NCBI RefSeq assembly: GCF_949628265.1
Contig: NC_088786.1
Span: 31,641,681-31,705,680 of the forward strand
From: Cloeon dipterum
Taxonomy: Eukaryota > Arthropoda > Insecta > Ephemeroptera > Baetidae
DNA: 64,000 nucleotides
Direction: 5' to 3'
A program made the position numbers and the translations under genes. The notes below the pieces were generated by a model. It was not told the DNA's origin and ran no database searches. It saw only the letters and a program-made list of their open reading frames with translations. This document shows, piece by piece, positions 48,422 through 62,322 of this stretch (its first letter is position 1; each line of letters opens with the position of its first letter).

Positions 48422-51400
48422 CTGTTAAAATTTTAATCATAATGGATAATGGTAAGACGCTTGCAATATTGAACAACAGTAAACCCCATGGATTAGTTCA
48501 ATGAGAGCCTGAGATAAAAGTGTGCCAATTTTTTCACAGGAATTGTTGAAAAAAAATGAAAATATGTTTATTATAAATATTTCACTGTAAGCTGAAAGCA
48601 AAAATATATGATGAAAAAATCATAATCTGTATAATTTTGCGATTGCCCTACTTTTAGTTCAGAATAAACAGATTTGTTTCCGCCTGGCCCCCTAATAATT
48701 CAATAGTTTGAAATTCACATCCTGCTCCCAGGTTACCACCCCCAAACTCAAGCGCACATCCCCATCATCGAGATCATAGTAACAAAAACCGTTCTCACAT
48801 GCAGCCAATGGATATAAATCCCGCCAAAATGTGGCGGCGAGCACGACAAAAAAAAGCTCCGGAAAGTCCGGTTCGTGCAGCCTCCCTCTCAATTTAATCA
48901 ACTGAAACGGTGGCTAATTGAAAGCGCGTCGAGCAGACCTGCATACAAATACGTAACTATCTGATTATGCACACGATCTGCTTTTATTCAAATCGCTGGC
49001 ACAGACTGCGTTGTTTGGCCAGACGCACATGCATGCAGACGGCGGCGGCGAAGGCGGCCCACACATATGGCGCTGATTCAAATAGGCAAGGTGTGCTTGT
49101 TGGCGTAAAAAGCATCAATGACTCCCGGGGATGTGAAAAACAGTCGACTATAAATAATTTCAATTGCTCGCAATCACGGCTTACTCTATTTTATTAAATA
49201 AATAATGATTCACTAAATTTTACTGAAGAAAAACGGGGCCTATTTTGGTTTACAGGATTTTTAACCCCTTTGTTTTGAATAATTTAAACATAAATTTATA
49301 ATAATCGACAAGCAGTGCTGCCATAAAATGTTGATTTTTAATTTATCATTATCTAAATTTGGAATTTGTTAATTAAAATATAAAAAAATCAACACAAACT
49401 CACATGGCTAACAATTTTTTTAATTCTTTTGATTAATGATCTGAAATATAAAAATTTCTTTAAGGCATAGAATTTTGTCGGTAATAAATAACCTGTAAAC
49501 AGGGGTCATGGAAACTTTCTGTCCGGCAAATAGATTTATTAAACAGACATTTATTTTTTCACATCCCCAGAGCGTTTATAGTGAAGAGCTATATGCAAGC
49601 GAGGGTGACCTTCCTACCCATGCAGCTTTTACGTTGAGAGTCTGGTCTCTCATGGTCTGGTACATGCAGACTAGCGTTTATTTGAACTCTCTCCGTACTC
49701 AGTGTGTGTGTGTGTATATATTATACCTTTGGAGGAGAGCGGCACGAGGCACGCGCCAATATCGTGTTTGCCGCCGCCTGCCGTATATTTATAGGTGTGC
49801 AGATGCGAGTGAGTCTCTTTCTCTCTTTCCAACTCTATTCAGTCCGCCTTCTCTGCGGTACATAATGAAAATGTGCTCGCTCGCTCTCTCTCTGTACACA
49901 ATCATCCCCCAAACAAGCGTTAATTTAACCGCCCTCTCGAAATTTATTATCTCGCCGCCGCGGCGCGTGCTGCAACGTTCGACACCTTTTCCAAGATCAA
50001 CCAGATTATGGAATAAAGCCTGAGAGGAACAGATCTTTAGAGTTTTACCTCGTCAGTGAAATTTATTTTTATTAATTTTCCTCGTGCAGACTGCAATTAG
50101 TTCGAGGCAACCTTGGCTTAATTCAACACCTTAGTCAGAATTAGTCTAGAATTGCTGCATTTTTCTTTTCCTAAATATAGTGTTGTGTAATTGTTAGATT
50201 CAAATTCTGTTAATTATTAGTGTCCAATTCTTGATCTCTTTGATGAGAATCCTTGAGCAATTTTAAGATGCTTATACGTATTTGTAATAGACAAAAATCT
50301 CCGCAGCTCTGGATTTTTCGTCAAATAATCTCATGCCCAGCGCGACTTACTTTTGTAGTGCCTGTCAATAGGTGGCACTCTCCTCCTCCTGTTCCCTGAG
50401 CTGTGAACCTTTCCTTAGTGTTAGTGTCATTACGATATTTCCCTTTAGCGTGATACGTCATATTTACTCACGCCGCAGACGCTGTGAATAATTTCGCTCA
50501 AGACTATTTAATTGTAAGAATTTAGTGACATGAGATTTATTTCTTGTAAAAGCCTTTGATACTAGTTTACTTATAACTATTGTATTTTATAGCGCTCGTC
50601 TGTGTAAAATCGAGAATATATTTTGTGAGTTCAATTGTAATTGACTGACCCGGATTAACGGGGTAAGACTCTATTTCTTTTGTTTTATCAATTTATAATT
50701 GTGATATTTATCTTGACGATTTTAGATATAATATTTTAATGCATGTTATATAATATTTTATACTTATTGAATATTCATATATTTACAGTCCAAATTTGAG
50801 GCATTAATAAAAGGCATTCGAAAGATTTGAGGAATTTACTTCAACCATTTCCCTCACTTTAACCAGGGCTTTTATTTGCATCCCATTTCAGAATTTGCAT
50901 CCCTTTGCGGAGCGCTGAAACGGGTTGCATTTCAGAATTTTGAAATGGGGTGAAGAAACTTAAGTTTCTTTATCTTTATTAACTTTCTTTATAAAAATGT
51001 GATTATTTTAATAAATGAAAATTGAATTTTCAACAATAAATCCGCCTCTAAGGTAACTCGTACGCCCATGTTATTTGTGTTCCGACAATCATCAAGTTTT
51101 TTTTCAAGTGATTCTTCTTTATATTAAAGTAATTTAAACTAACTCGCCCCATGAAATATAAAAACTGTGTTTTATTTTTTTAACATTATTTCTGGGTTCC
51201 CACGATCATCTATAAAAGCACCGCAAGCTTATTTCATATTATATGATTGACAAATTTCACACCTCGCTATTTCACGAGACACATATTTTTGCTTGCTGCT
51301 TCTATTCTAGAGTCTCTTATTCACTCTTGATTGTACAAAAAGGAGTCCATTTTTATCCAATGTGCTTACGCACATTGGAGTATACTTATTTTCTTTGTTA

Positions 51401-54400
51401 TTCCAGCCAAGCATCAGATGGAAGAACACTTTGAGCGCAGCATTCCTTGGTCTCAAGAGTAAACGCAACTTAGTGCGTGAAGAGCTCTGCTTACTGCTAT
51501 TTTCGATTGTAATTTTTTCCCCTCAAATCATGAAGAATGCGCTGCTGCTGCTTTTTCTACCCCCTCGTGCGTCCATATCTATTTTTCATCCATCCTCGTC
51601 TATAACTTTTGAAAAGTATCGGTGAGGACAAGAGCGCCGTTGGGCAACTCTTTCATTCGGAAAATTGTTGACAGCAGGTTCAATAAGCTCCGTTCTCTAC
51701 TACAGTAAAGAAGGATTTATAATATAAAGGGAGATATTTTTCGGGCGTAAAAGGCCGATTGTACCCTAAAAGCCTGGATGGAGGCAGGTGGATTTATCCT
51801 TCTTTTGTGCGGAATGAATGCTACAGGTAAAATGTTTGTGAAATGCGAACAGGTCGATGGCTGTTATTTGTAACTGTACTAAATGTTTTTTTCGTCCACT
51901 AACGTTGACCTCGAGTCCATGTATTCCTTGATGTTTACTTCATCTCCAAGCTTTGATTTTCTTAGCCGTGCTTTTTTTCTGGCAAAATTTTCGTTTAAAA
52001 TTTAGCAGTTCGTTAAAATTAATTTTTAGTTGTTACTAATTATTGTAAGAGTAAAGGTTCAGCAAACGAGTGAAATCCCTTTCAACAGTTTATTAAAAAA
52101 ATATTTTAAATTTGAACCGTTTAATATAGGCAATCTTTTGTCATTTAAACTCACTCAGAAAAAGAAATTTGAGCAAAAAATCATCATAAATTTAGCCTCT
52201 TCTTAAAAATTAATAGGTCGCCCTTTTGAAATTTCTCACTTAAACTTTTTCCTCGACCAGAAAAAAATGATAATTAGGCCCATGGGCGCCGATTAATGCG
52301 ATCTGACAGTACACGCGTCCAACGATCGAAATCTGTGCGCACAAAAAGGGTTGTGATTTCCCTCCAAAAGTATTTTCCGCCTGCCAGTCTCCCACCCAAT
52401 AGATGATATCAAGTGAACGCAAATTGAGCAGATGCACATGCCTCGCGCGCATTGAATTGCACAACAGGCCCGGCCGGCGGTGATTATATGCACCTACTTG
52501 TACATTAGCTCCGCGCACAATGTCTCGTCATACACGGAGCGCGAGCACACGCGGCGGCTGGCGCGGACGATTAATGAATGCATCCTCCGCGCGACTGCTG
52601 CACAAATACTTCCATACATGCGCTTACAGCCAGAATCAGGAGGGAAGGGTGTGGTGTATGATGTTGGCTCTCTCGCTTTATTTATGTCTATGTACACTGT
52701 GCATGCACGCTCCGTATGTGGTGTGGTGCTGTATGCGCGATATGCGATGCCCAACCAACGGTTTTTCTCTCGACAGCCACCTGCCCCGATCCCCCATTCG
52801 CGACGCCGTGTGTATTTTCACTTCTCAGAGACCGACTAATGCTCCCTTTCGCCGCCCTTTTCAACCAACCGGGGTTCTAAGCTTTTCCATCCACGCGCCG
52901 CGACCCTCTGCCAAATATTTTCAGCTACGGCCTGCCCAAACTTCTGTGTAATTTTTAAACATGACGAGTCAAAATTTTGTTTAAACCATAAACACGGAAA
53001 ATAATTAAGACATGAGCTCCAAAAATTTATTTTAGAATATGAATGCGCTACTTCAACTTCATTTTTCGTTTAATTCGCAGATCGTGGAATATTTAAGGTT
53101 TAATATATAGACTAGCATAAATTAATAAAAGAGTTTTACAATTTCATCCAAGCTAAGAGCAGGTCTTTCCGACGCAAAAACTCGCCCTTGGTTTAAAACG
53201 TTATTACAAATTTAAATTTAACAATATTTTTACAGATCAAGGAAACTATTATTTTTTTAAAAAATTAAATGAAAAAAGCCTCAGTATTTAATTTTAGTAA
53301 TAAAATTTAATCCTTAGAGTAAAATTTAAAGCATGTTCTCTCATTTTTCATAATGTGTGAGTTGAATTTCCGCTTGCAGTCCGTACCTGCCACAGGCAGC
53401 AACTTTTCTGGGGATCTCGGGGTGCAACGTGCTGTCGCAACCCTTTTAATGAGAGAGTCTGCCACCGGGAATTTTTTTAGAATTAACCAGTCGTTATTGT
53501 TATTAGAAATTCGGCGGTGGAGAGGACAGACACAAAGGCGGCGGGGTCTCATTTATTGTTTGCATCCGAGTGAAGGGATGAAGCGGAGCGAGTGACACGA
53601 ATTAAAATAAAGCACGTAATCAGCGGCGGCCCCCTGCCGAACCCGGTAAAAAAAAACGCTTCCGCGCGCCGAGCCAAATATGAATTATAATAATCTACCT
53701 GGCCGGGGGTGATTTACGCATATCCAATCAAGGTCGGCCGCTTTTTTCCGCTCTCGTTGCGTAAAATTCAATTCGGAGCTGAACGCAAATCGAGCAAGCA
53801 AACCTGTTTTTCAATGAGGATGTATATTTACGTATTGAAATCGTTCGGCCGAGAGTTATGATCTCGTTTGCTTTTTATGCAAATCTTGCGCCCGTATAAG
53901 TTTCATTGTGTTTGTTCATATTTCGCGATGAGTGCCGATAATCCTCGAAAAGTGGATCAAATTGCCCCTTGCAGTGCTCGAATCCAGCTGCACTCTAAAG
54001 CCAGTTACAGAAAACTGATAGCAGAGACGACCTAACCAGGCAACAAAATTAAACTCCGTTTTCTGAGAGCAGGATGAGCGGATGAAATGAAAAATCTAAT
54101 GTTCCTTCGTTTGTAATTACTTTAAAATATTCCGGAAGAAAAAAATTGTATTAGGAAATGACAAATTTAAGATCAGAGTTTATATAAGTATGAATTCCAA
54201 AAGTGTTGAGCATCATACGAAAATTAGAAGAGACTTTAATGGTAGATAAGCCAACCGTACCCTTTATCTCCAAAAGCATAAACCAATTGTGAAAAGATCT
54301 AAGGGTTCCGCCGCCGCTATTTCTTAAGCGTGATAAAAGGGAGAATTCCGAACTTTATCACAGGCATCCTTTCGGCACGAACGGCTGGTAATTCACTTAA

Positions 54401-56231
54401 GGGAAGAAAGAAAGTACGCTTGAAAAGAGCACATCATCATAACTTGATAAGGAAGTCGCGGAAAAGTTTCGCGGCATAAATCGCGGCGGTTTATTGCGGC
54501 GTCGAATTTCACAAGGTGCAGCCTGGGATACAATGCAAACACAGCAGCCACGTGATTTTTCAAAAGGGCAGGGGGAGGAAGGGCGAGAAATGCATGCCAC
54601 AGCAGCAAAAAGCTACTCTTGCTTTCAGGGATGTGAAAAATGTTTTAATCAAATAAATTATTCAAATCATTGGAAGGGCGGAAATTAACATTTTGTCAGT
54701 AAGGACTAAGGACGTATAAATTTTATTCGTTCGTTTTGCAAGGCAAGGCATTTTATCTTTTAAAAATTAATCTTTAAATCACAGAAAGAAACAAAATAAA
54801 TTATTGTGATGTAGATCATATTACACTTTTTATGCAAGGGTTTTTTCCTGAAATTTTTGTCTCCATCCGTCATTTTTCTGGAACTTTACAGCGTACTATT
54901 TCTATATAATTTTAATTATAGCTGTTGCAAATGAAGTAATTAAACAATTAACTTTATTTTGTTTGAAAATTTGACATTTTTCCAATTGTAAAATTTGGCA
55001 GAAGCAATTATGTATATTCCTTTTTCATTTTGCCTCTTTTACACTGATTTGAAAATAATTCACGTCTGTTGTCAGGCACTTCAAATATTTCATGTAGCTA
55101 ATTTTCGGACCTACCGTTATTCTGCTCGGGCATTCCATTATATTGCTGTTTCGGGCCAAACCATGCGCACCTCTGTAAATAATGAATTCCTACTGCGGAG
55201 TAATTTCTGTAGAACACTTCCCTCTATGAACAGCACAATTATTAGGATTACAAATAAACGCACCGGCGAGCGCACATACACATGCTCATGAGCAGCAGCT
55301 GCCGGTTTCACTATCAAAAGCGAGTGAGATTTGCCCGCGAAGGTCAACACACATATTTCGGATCGGAAGCTGCTGTGCTGCTGAACGGCCGTTGGGGGTG
55401 CAGCTGAAAAAAATTATATTGCTCTCTCCACCCTCGGAAGTGGTTTTTGCATCCACCGAGTGTGCAGGAAATAAATCATCGCACATGTGCGTGCTACTTG
55501 GGTCCGTCGGCCGGGCGTGGAGGAACGGTGGGCGGAAGAGCGCGTGCCGCGTGTCGAGATGCTGCAGGACAATGAAATGAGCGCCCCGCAACTGGATCAT
55601 TGGTGCACTTTTCAAGAAATTTCACACTCACACCTATTGTACCGCGGGAGACACGAACGCGTGCAGCAGGAGCCGAATTTGCGCAACGGAAAGGCGATAT
55701 GACTTCTTATTTCATTCAATAAAATTGCCATCGTCTTCCTTCCTTCTTCCCTTTTGTACTCGCGAGCAGTGGACAAGAAAAATGGTATTGTTGCCAGAAT
55801 AAAGAATTTTCGGTGCTGAAAGATGTCCATCACAATGCAGTTACGACTGACTATTGTACCATATCTGCTCATTGTTATACCTTTCAAAGGAGGATAAATA
55901 TAAAAATTAAATTTTAATTTGGTATATTTTTACGCAAGCATTAATCCAAAGATTTACATGTTAAATTTTTATAGTAAACTTTCAGCGCAGACTCGGGGTG
56001 TGCCGTGTGCCGCCGTTAAAGATTTTTGTTTATTCTAACAAATTTTATACTTGTAATGAATATATCTCGATTTCAGAGCACCAATTTAGCGAAACACACA
56101 CAGTACTTGCTTACGACACAAACATAACGAAATGTTTCCACTATATGTTTCTTCTGTGGGTTACGATCGAGGAGCCCATAATGGAAAAACGTCTTTTGAT
56201 TCCATTTATCTTTTTAATTCACGTCTAAGTT

Positions 56232-56250
56232 TAGTAGTAGTAGTAGTAGT
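56232..56250. repeat. (TAG)n microsatellite
   Basis: About six tandem TAG/AGT triplets. Confidence 0.9.
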
Positions 56251-58593
56251 ACAGGACTGCAATACATATAATTCACAATTACAAATATTGCACATTAAAT
56301 AAATAATTGTTCACAACGAAAAAGAGTTATCACAATGAATATCTTACCCCGATCGAATGCGGGTCAGTTATAATAATCTCGTTGCTTCTTCAAAATATTT
56401 CCTCGCACGGAATTTCCTATTCGGAGTGAGCGTTTGACATGACCATCGTCGTGCGAGGTGGAAGGGTCAGTGCAGGTAACGCACTTATCACACAGTTACA
56501 CTGCCCTCTACCGATTTGGGAGAATATGAGTTTCACTTGCGCCAGTAAGTGGCGGGAACTGCCACACTTCTATTTATTGTTATTAATATTTTGTTGTTTG
56601 AGACTCATTTGTAAATGCGCGGACCGAAGTGGAGAAGCTTCGATGTTTGTGCTGCTGTGTAATACATATATAGGAAATTAAATTAAATATATTTGAGTTA
56701 GTCACCACTTTAAATACGTATTAAATTAGGCCGGAAAGAATAACAAAAGTTAATATTGAAATTGTTGTAAAGGAAGTGACATTTTGTTTTGCTAAGAAAC
56801 CGAGTGCGAAGCAATAAAATCACTTAGTTACTTTGATCGTCTGGTTGTCTGGTGCATCGCCGCATTATTTTTTATTATTATGTACCTAAAAGAAAGATGT
56901 TCGCAACCCTGTAAAACACTAAACATTAAAACATAATTAAATTACGCTTAGCTGATAGTTGCTTATAGGGCCGGTCAAAATAGGAATTTGATCCAAAAGA
57001 TTCTAAAATCGAAATATTGTGTCTCAATTGAGAAGATTTGTGTGTAAAATTGACTTTAGATCAGAGTTCCGAGACGTCAAAAATGGGAATCAACATTTTG
57101 GAACGGCCAAATTCAACAAATTTTATTTCAGACAAAAACCGTACTCTGGGGGATGTTTTTAACCTTCTTAAAAACTCGAAATAAGTCAAAGGCGATCACA
57201 ATGACACCAAGGCATGTCTTTAGAAATACAAAATTACCATTCGTGTTTTATAATTTTATAGTTTTTTGTTTGTCCTTCCTATATACATTAATTTAATTCA
57301 CAATAATTTAATTGCAAACGCTTTAAACCAAAAAATGTAACCACAATCCACATTAAAAAACTGCACCACAAGAACTATACATATTTTTCAAGGTGCATGC
57401 AAGGATTATTAGATCAAATCTCTTAAATTGTCAGAGGAGATAGATCACTCGAAAAGTTTACCAATTTTATCTCGACTGATCAAACTATTTTCATGGTGGT
57501 GTTTTACCTCACCGCAGCTAGAGCCGCGTATCAATTTAGTGAGCCTCCTCCACACCTTTAAAGGTCTGAATGTATATACTTGGCCGACGGTAATAATTTT
57601 ATTGATTTATCTTGATACTTAATCGCACCGTCTGCTCGTCTGGGGGAAACGCGCGCGCCTCGAAATTGGGCTGTTTTAACACCTTTTCACTCGTCGCACC
57701 TTTCACGCGCTCAAATTAGTGGGAGGCGCGATCAAGCGTTTTGTTTTGCCCGGGATTATCTGCGGGTTCATCGGAATGATGCATGTCTGTGTGCATGCAA
57801 CTGGACAAGCTGGAAATTGTTTCCAGCTGCCACACAAATCGCGCGACGTAAGATGCTGCAAGATAATTCCTTCGTCCGCTACATTTTGCTGTTGGAGTTG
57901 ACATGAATGAGGAAAGCTTAGATTTTTTCTTGCGGAATTTTCATCGCGGAATTGCTAAACCTGCGCTATTCATCAGACAAAGATTTATTTATTCGATATT
58001 TAAGTTTAAAGATATACCATGTTTTTGATGACTGGGATTTTACACGGTATAAAAAATTAAATGTAATTTTACTTCAATAAGCATTAACTATTTATCAAAT
58101 TTAAAAAATCAGCGGAAGAGGAAAATCAAAGTCAAGATAACTGTTTTCAGGATTTATATATTTTATTTTTTAACATCTTTTACGTGTGTAGCATTTATAG
58201 TTTTTGCAGTCTAATGAAAACTGAAATTCAGGTGGTCCACGAACGTTTTATGTCTGCTCTGTAATTTTTTAATTTTTATTCGAGCACCGTCCTTTTAGCA
58301 TGTTTTTAGATTGGGATAGAGGTGTCGAAAAATCCTAGCTTACCATAAAAAAATTAATCCACTTTTTCCCCCGGAAAATCGGAATCAAATTTAAACCACG
58401 CTTTTTTAACTTAATTAATTTATGTTCCTTTAGTTTGAGATTAAATGTTTCCCTGAGTATGTATAGCATACCTAGAAAAATTAAGATGGTTTTCCTCTTG
58501 TTATTCGAGTTACAAAGGGTCATAGGTTTCGAAAGCAGGGAATTTTATCTCAGCTGAATCGGAAAAAATAGATTTTTTCCGGTGCAACATGCT

Positions 58594-58612
58594 GGGGGGG
58601 GGGGGGGGGGGG
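58594..58612. repeat. Poly-G tract, 19 bases
   Basis: An uninterrupted G run within AT-rich DNA. Length is prone to sequencing error. It could form a G-quadruplex. Confidence 0.85.
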
Positions 58613-59343
58613 CTTCCTTAAGATAAGAAAAACCACCAGAACAGGTAAAAAATATAGCCCTGGCGTCAGGTAGCCCTTGAGTGATCAATATCATACAATT
58701 TCTAAACGAAGCCACTTTACCGACGCTTGACGGCTCTGTATTGGATCGAGATTTTCAAGATCTGCACACCAATGTATCAGCCAGGTCAAAAACTATAAGA
58801 GAATGTGGATATTCGCCCCTTGACCCTCCACGTTCCTAAAGGGTGCTGAGTAACGAGATCGTGGGCATTTCAGGGCGTTTCCTGAGCTTCCTGATGACTT
58901 CCAAAGGGTCGAATTCATATAGCTTTCATTCAAATTAAATTTAAAACAGCACCAATGAATTTTGTTTTGAACTCCAAATCAATGATTTTAAAGCTTCAGC
59001 TGGTCATGTTGATCGGCCATTTAAATTTCGAAACAGTGTTTGGTGTGCGTTAGGACAATCTTTTGTCTGATCTGGAAATCAAGTTGTTCCGACGGCCATT
59101 AAAAAACTCCAGGAGCAGGACAAGTTGGTTCTCACAATTGGATCATGCACAAAGAGGACATCAAAAGTTTTTGAAAAAGCTTTACGGTTCGAAATGCAAA
59201 TTACTGCCGCATCCAAATTCCAACTCGTTCCGAGGCAGCAGGTTCGTCGCAGGACTTGTTCGCGCTACTACGTGTTGTTGAAACCCGCAGAGGTGTACAC
59301 AAAAAATTATACACACATACACACATTATACGTGCATTCAGCA

Positions 59344-59360
59344 AACACACACACACACAC
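59344..59360. repeat. (CA)n microsatellite
   Basis: A run of about eight CA dinucleotides in an AC-rich neighbourhood. Confidence 0.85.
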
Positions 59361-60410
59361 ATGGACATAAAACACACAAAGCGCCGCGAGATATTCTGAT
59401 TGAATGCGCGACGGCCTTTTTTCGAAAAAAAGAACACAAGCTCAACCGGCAAAACTGGATTTTGAAAAATACACCGCGCTCGCTGGAAATTAGGGGGTAG
59501 GAACGGGGCGCACGACACTTGGCCAACTCACAATCGCGCACCGATCTTTATATTCAATCACAGGCAGCCAGCACTCGCTTCTCAACTCTCTGCACCTGAA
59601 TGGCTGAAAAGAACGCATAATGGGGAGGCTTCTCTCCGGGGTTTGCAACTTTAGTCGACATGCGATTCATCGAATACCCTATTTCAACAATTAATTAAAT
59701 AGCGGCCTCACGAATTACAAAGCTTTTATCTTCTTCGAATGAAAATTGACTTGGTTTTAACTACAAAATAACAGAATATCTACCATAAAAAATTACAAAA
59801 CTATATAAATTAATTAAAAATTAAACAATAAATATTATATATTGCTTATTTTTTTTATTTACAACTATAGTTATTTTAATTATATCAATAGTTAAAATTT
59901 TTATATTTTACTTCTATTAAATATTTCATTTTAACTTATAGCAGTTTTTTAAAAGAAAATTAATTACTCAATAAATTGTTTCAGTCTCATAAAAGAATAT
60001 CTTGTTAAATTAAACTCTTGAGGGTTCAGCGCTTCGACATGTGTGCATTTAATACTTAGTAATTTATTAGATTAGAATAATTATTTGACACTGACACCAA
60101 CGGTGCTCAACATATTAATTTTTAGATCATGAAAATGAGACACACGGTTCTACATAAACCCATGCATATAAGTTCTGATAAGTTCCTGATAGTAAAGAAG
60201 AATGGAAATGGATAAGAACAAATTTGCGTAGACTGAAAGCAATGTTTAGTTTAAAATGCTGAACCCATTGAGCACTCTTGAATTTCAGTGCCTGTTTCTT
60301 TCAGGTCTCTCATCCTGTTATAACATTAAAATACATAACACACATTTGGTGCAGTATAAATTATTATAAATCCTGCCGGGCATTGAATCCGCGTCCAGAC
60401 CTGCGGACAA

Positions 60411-60435
60411 GCAGCAGCAGCAGCAGCAGCAGCAG
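60411..60435. repeat. (GCA)n microsatellite
   Basis: Eight GCA/CAG triplets. Both strands have open frames across it, but no supported gene uses them. Confidence 0.9.
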
Positions 60436-62299
60436 TGATTTAAATTCTATATTGCGAGGAAGATGTTGCACACGCGTGCCTTTTTGCTCTGTCTGTGCCA
60501 AGCGCATTGTGTGTCTTTGTGCGCGACCTGCATGCATTTTTCTTCCTATTTTGATTCACTGCTATTCTTTGTCCACACACAGGGATGCTGCAGAAAAGAA
60601 GAATCTTTCTTGCGCGCTTTTGTTCGCAGACATTGTCTGCACAGCTGCAGAGAGGAAGACACGTAAGGGATGACTCACGATTAGAATCAAGATTTTGGCC
60701 AGGATTGCACAATTCAAAGCAGTGAACCGGTCCTTTATGAAAGAGATGCCTTTCTACCTGCTTGATTGATGGAAATAATTGCGCGTCGTGATTTGGCATG
60801 CAGTCTCTATGCGATTTAGATCAACCGCTAAATCTAAAAAAGAGACTCCAAACCACTGAAATCGCATTCAACACAAATAAAATAATGTTTAGAAAATAAA
60901 ATTAAGGTTTTTAATGTGAGCTCATGCATTTCGACAAAGCAAATACAAACTTGAAGGCTGGAATATGTAGTAAAAAAAAGACAAAACAGCGATTGTGAGC
61001 CAAAGAGCGTGAGAATTTGTAGAATGGTCTTTAACCGTGCCTATTTTTCACGATCATATCGAAAACTTCAGAAATGGTCTAGTCTTAAGAATAATCAGGA
61101 TAGCCGATGAAAGTTTTAATACCCAAAACGGTCGGATTAGTCTGGGTATGGGAGAAAATAATTACATATCTATTTTTTTAGTTAATTTTCACGCTTGCTG
61201 GAAAAGGTTTAGATTTTTATTTATTAATTGTTTGGTTGCTTTGAATGCGCTCTCAATTATTTCAACGTTGAAAGAATTTGAAAATTTACTATGTTGTTAC
61301 TCGCGTAAAATATTTTATTGGAGCAAGATATTAATACAGTTATAGAAAAATCCCGGAGAGGAAAAGGCTAAAATTTATTTCAATTTCATTTATTTAAATA
61401 GCATCCGATGCAAATAAAATTTAAAAAAGCATAGCTCGCAATAATATGTCTGCCCCCTGTCAGTTAGTGAGTGAAGTAACGTTGCTGTTAGATTTAGGTT
61501 ATTTTTAATTAAGCTATGGGACATAGATTATTTTAACCTTTTCACTTATATATCTTATAATTTTCACGGATCCCATCTTGATAAGAATAGTTTTAAATAA
61601 ACAAGTAGTGAAATCTATGATATGCCTAATGTGTAATCATTTGATTATCATTCCAATTGCCAATTTCTCTCCTTTTATTTTTCAAGGTTCAGCATTTCTT
61701 CCCGGTATTCATGAAAAAGGACCTCTTCATTCTTCTATTTCGATTTACAAAGCATATTTTTCAAAGTGAACAGCGATCAATCAGTCACAAATAATAGATT
61801 CCAAACAAACGACATAATTTGGATAAATAGGAAAATATGTGATTGATGGATTTCCTGTGTAGTCGCGTCAGTAAAGCAATAAAAGATATAAATGTACCTT
61901 TGCTACTGCCGAGATCATCATCAACCCCTTGTCAACAAGTTGGAAGCAACGCTCCGTGTCGGCAGACAAATGTCTCAAAGGCATTCTATTTATTCTCAAT
62001 AAACGCAGTCATTTTATCAGGTAGAAAATGAAAAATGAAGAGAGAGTGCGTAGCGAACAGGGAAAGAAAGAGCACACGGCAAAAGTCAGTTGGAAATCCG
62101 TTTTTACGACAGACACTGAAAGAGTTTTGTGCGGGCTGGCTGGCTGGCAACTTTTTGTGTGTGTGTGCGTTTGTGATCAAAGGCAAACAGTGAATAAAGT
62201 CCTTTTTATTGCCCTTTGAGTGTCACCTGCTTGTCAGCGATTCCTGAAATCAGATGACATTGAGCGTCGCATCTTCAGCAGCGTGCAGCTTTATCAGAA

Positions 62300-62322
62300 C
62301 GAGAGAGAGAGAGAAAGAGAGG
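62300..62322. repeat. (GA)n simple repeat
   Basis: A GAGAGA-rich tract with one AAA interruption; a possible GAGA-factor site. Confidence 0.85.

Noticed and set aside
48692..48901. Minus-strand ORF upstream of the small multi-exon gene, considered as its first exon
   Set aside because: It has no ATG start in frame and no donor giving the phase needed to join the exon at 48362-48421.
49508..50023. 171-codon plus-strand ORF
   Set aside because: It is one of the longest ORFs but its composition is irregular, it runs through GT- and CT-rich simple sequence, and it shows no family resemblance. Likely chance.
52240..52951. Several overlapping ORFs of 66-143 codons on both strands
   Set aside because: Stops are rare only because the block is GC-balanced; all frames are equally open and none has a recognisable protein pattern.
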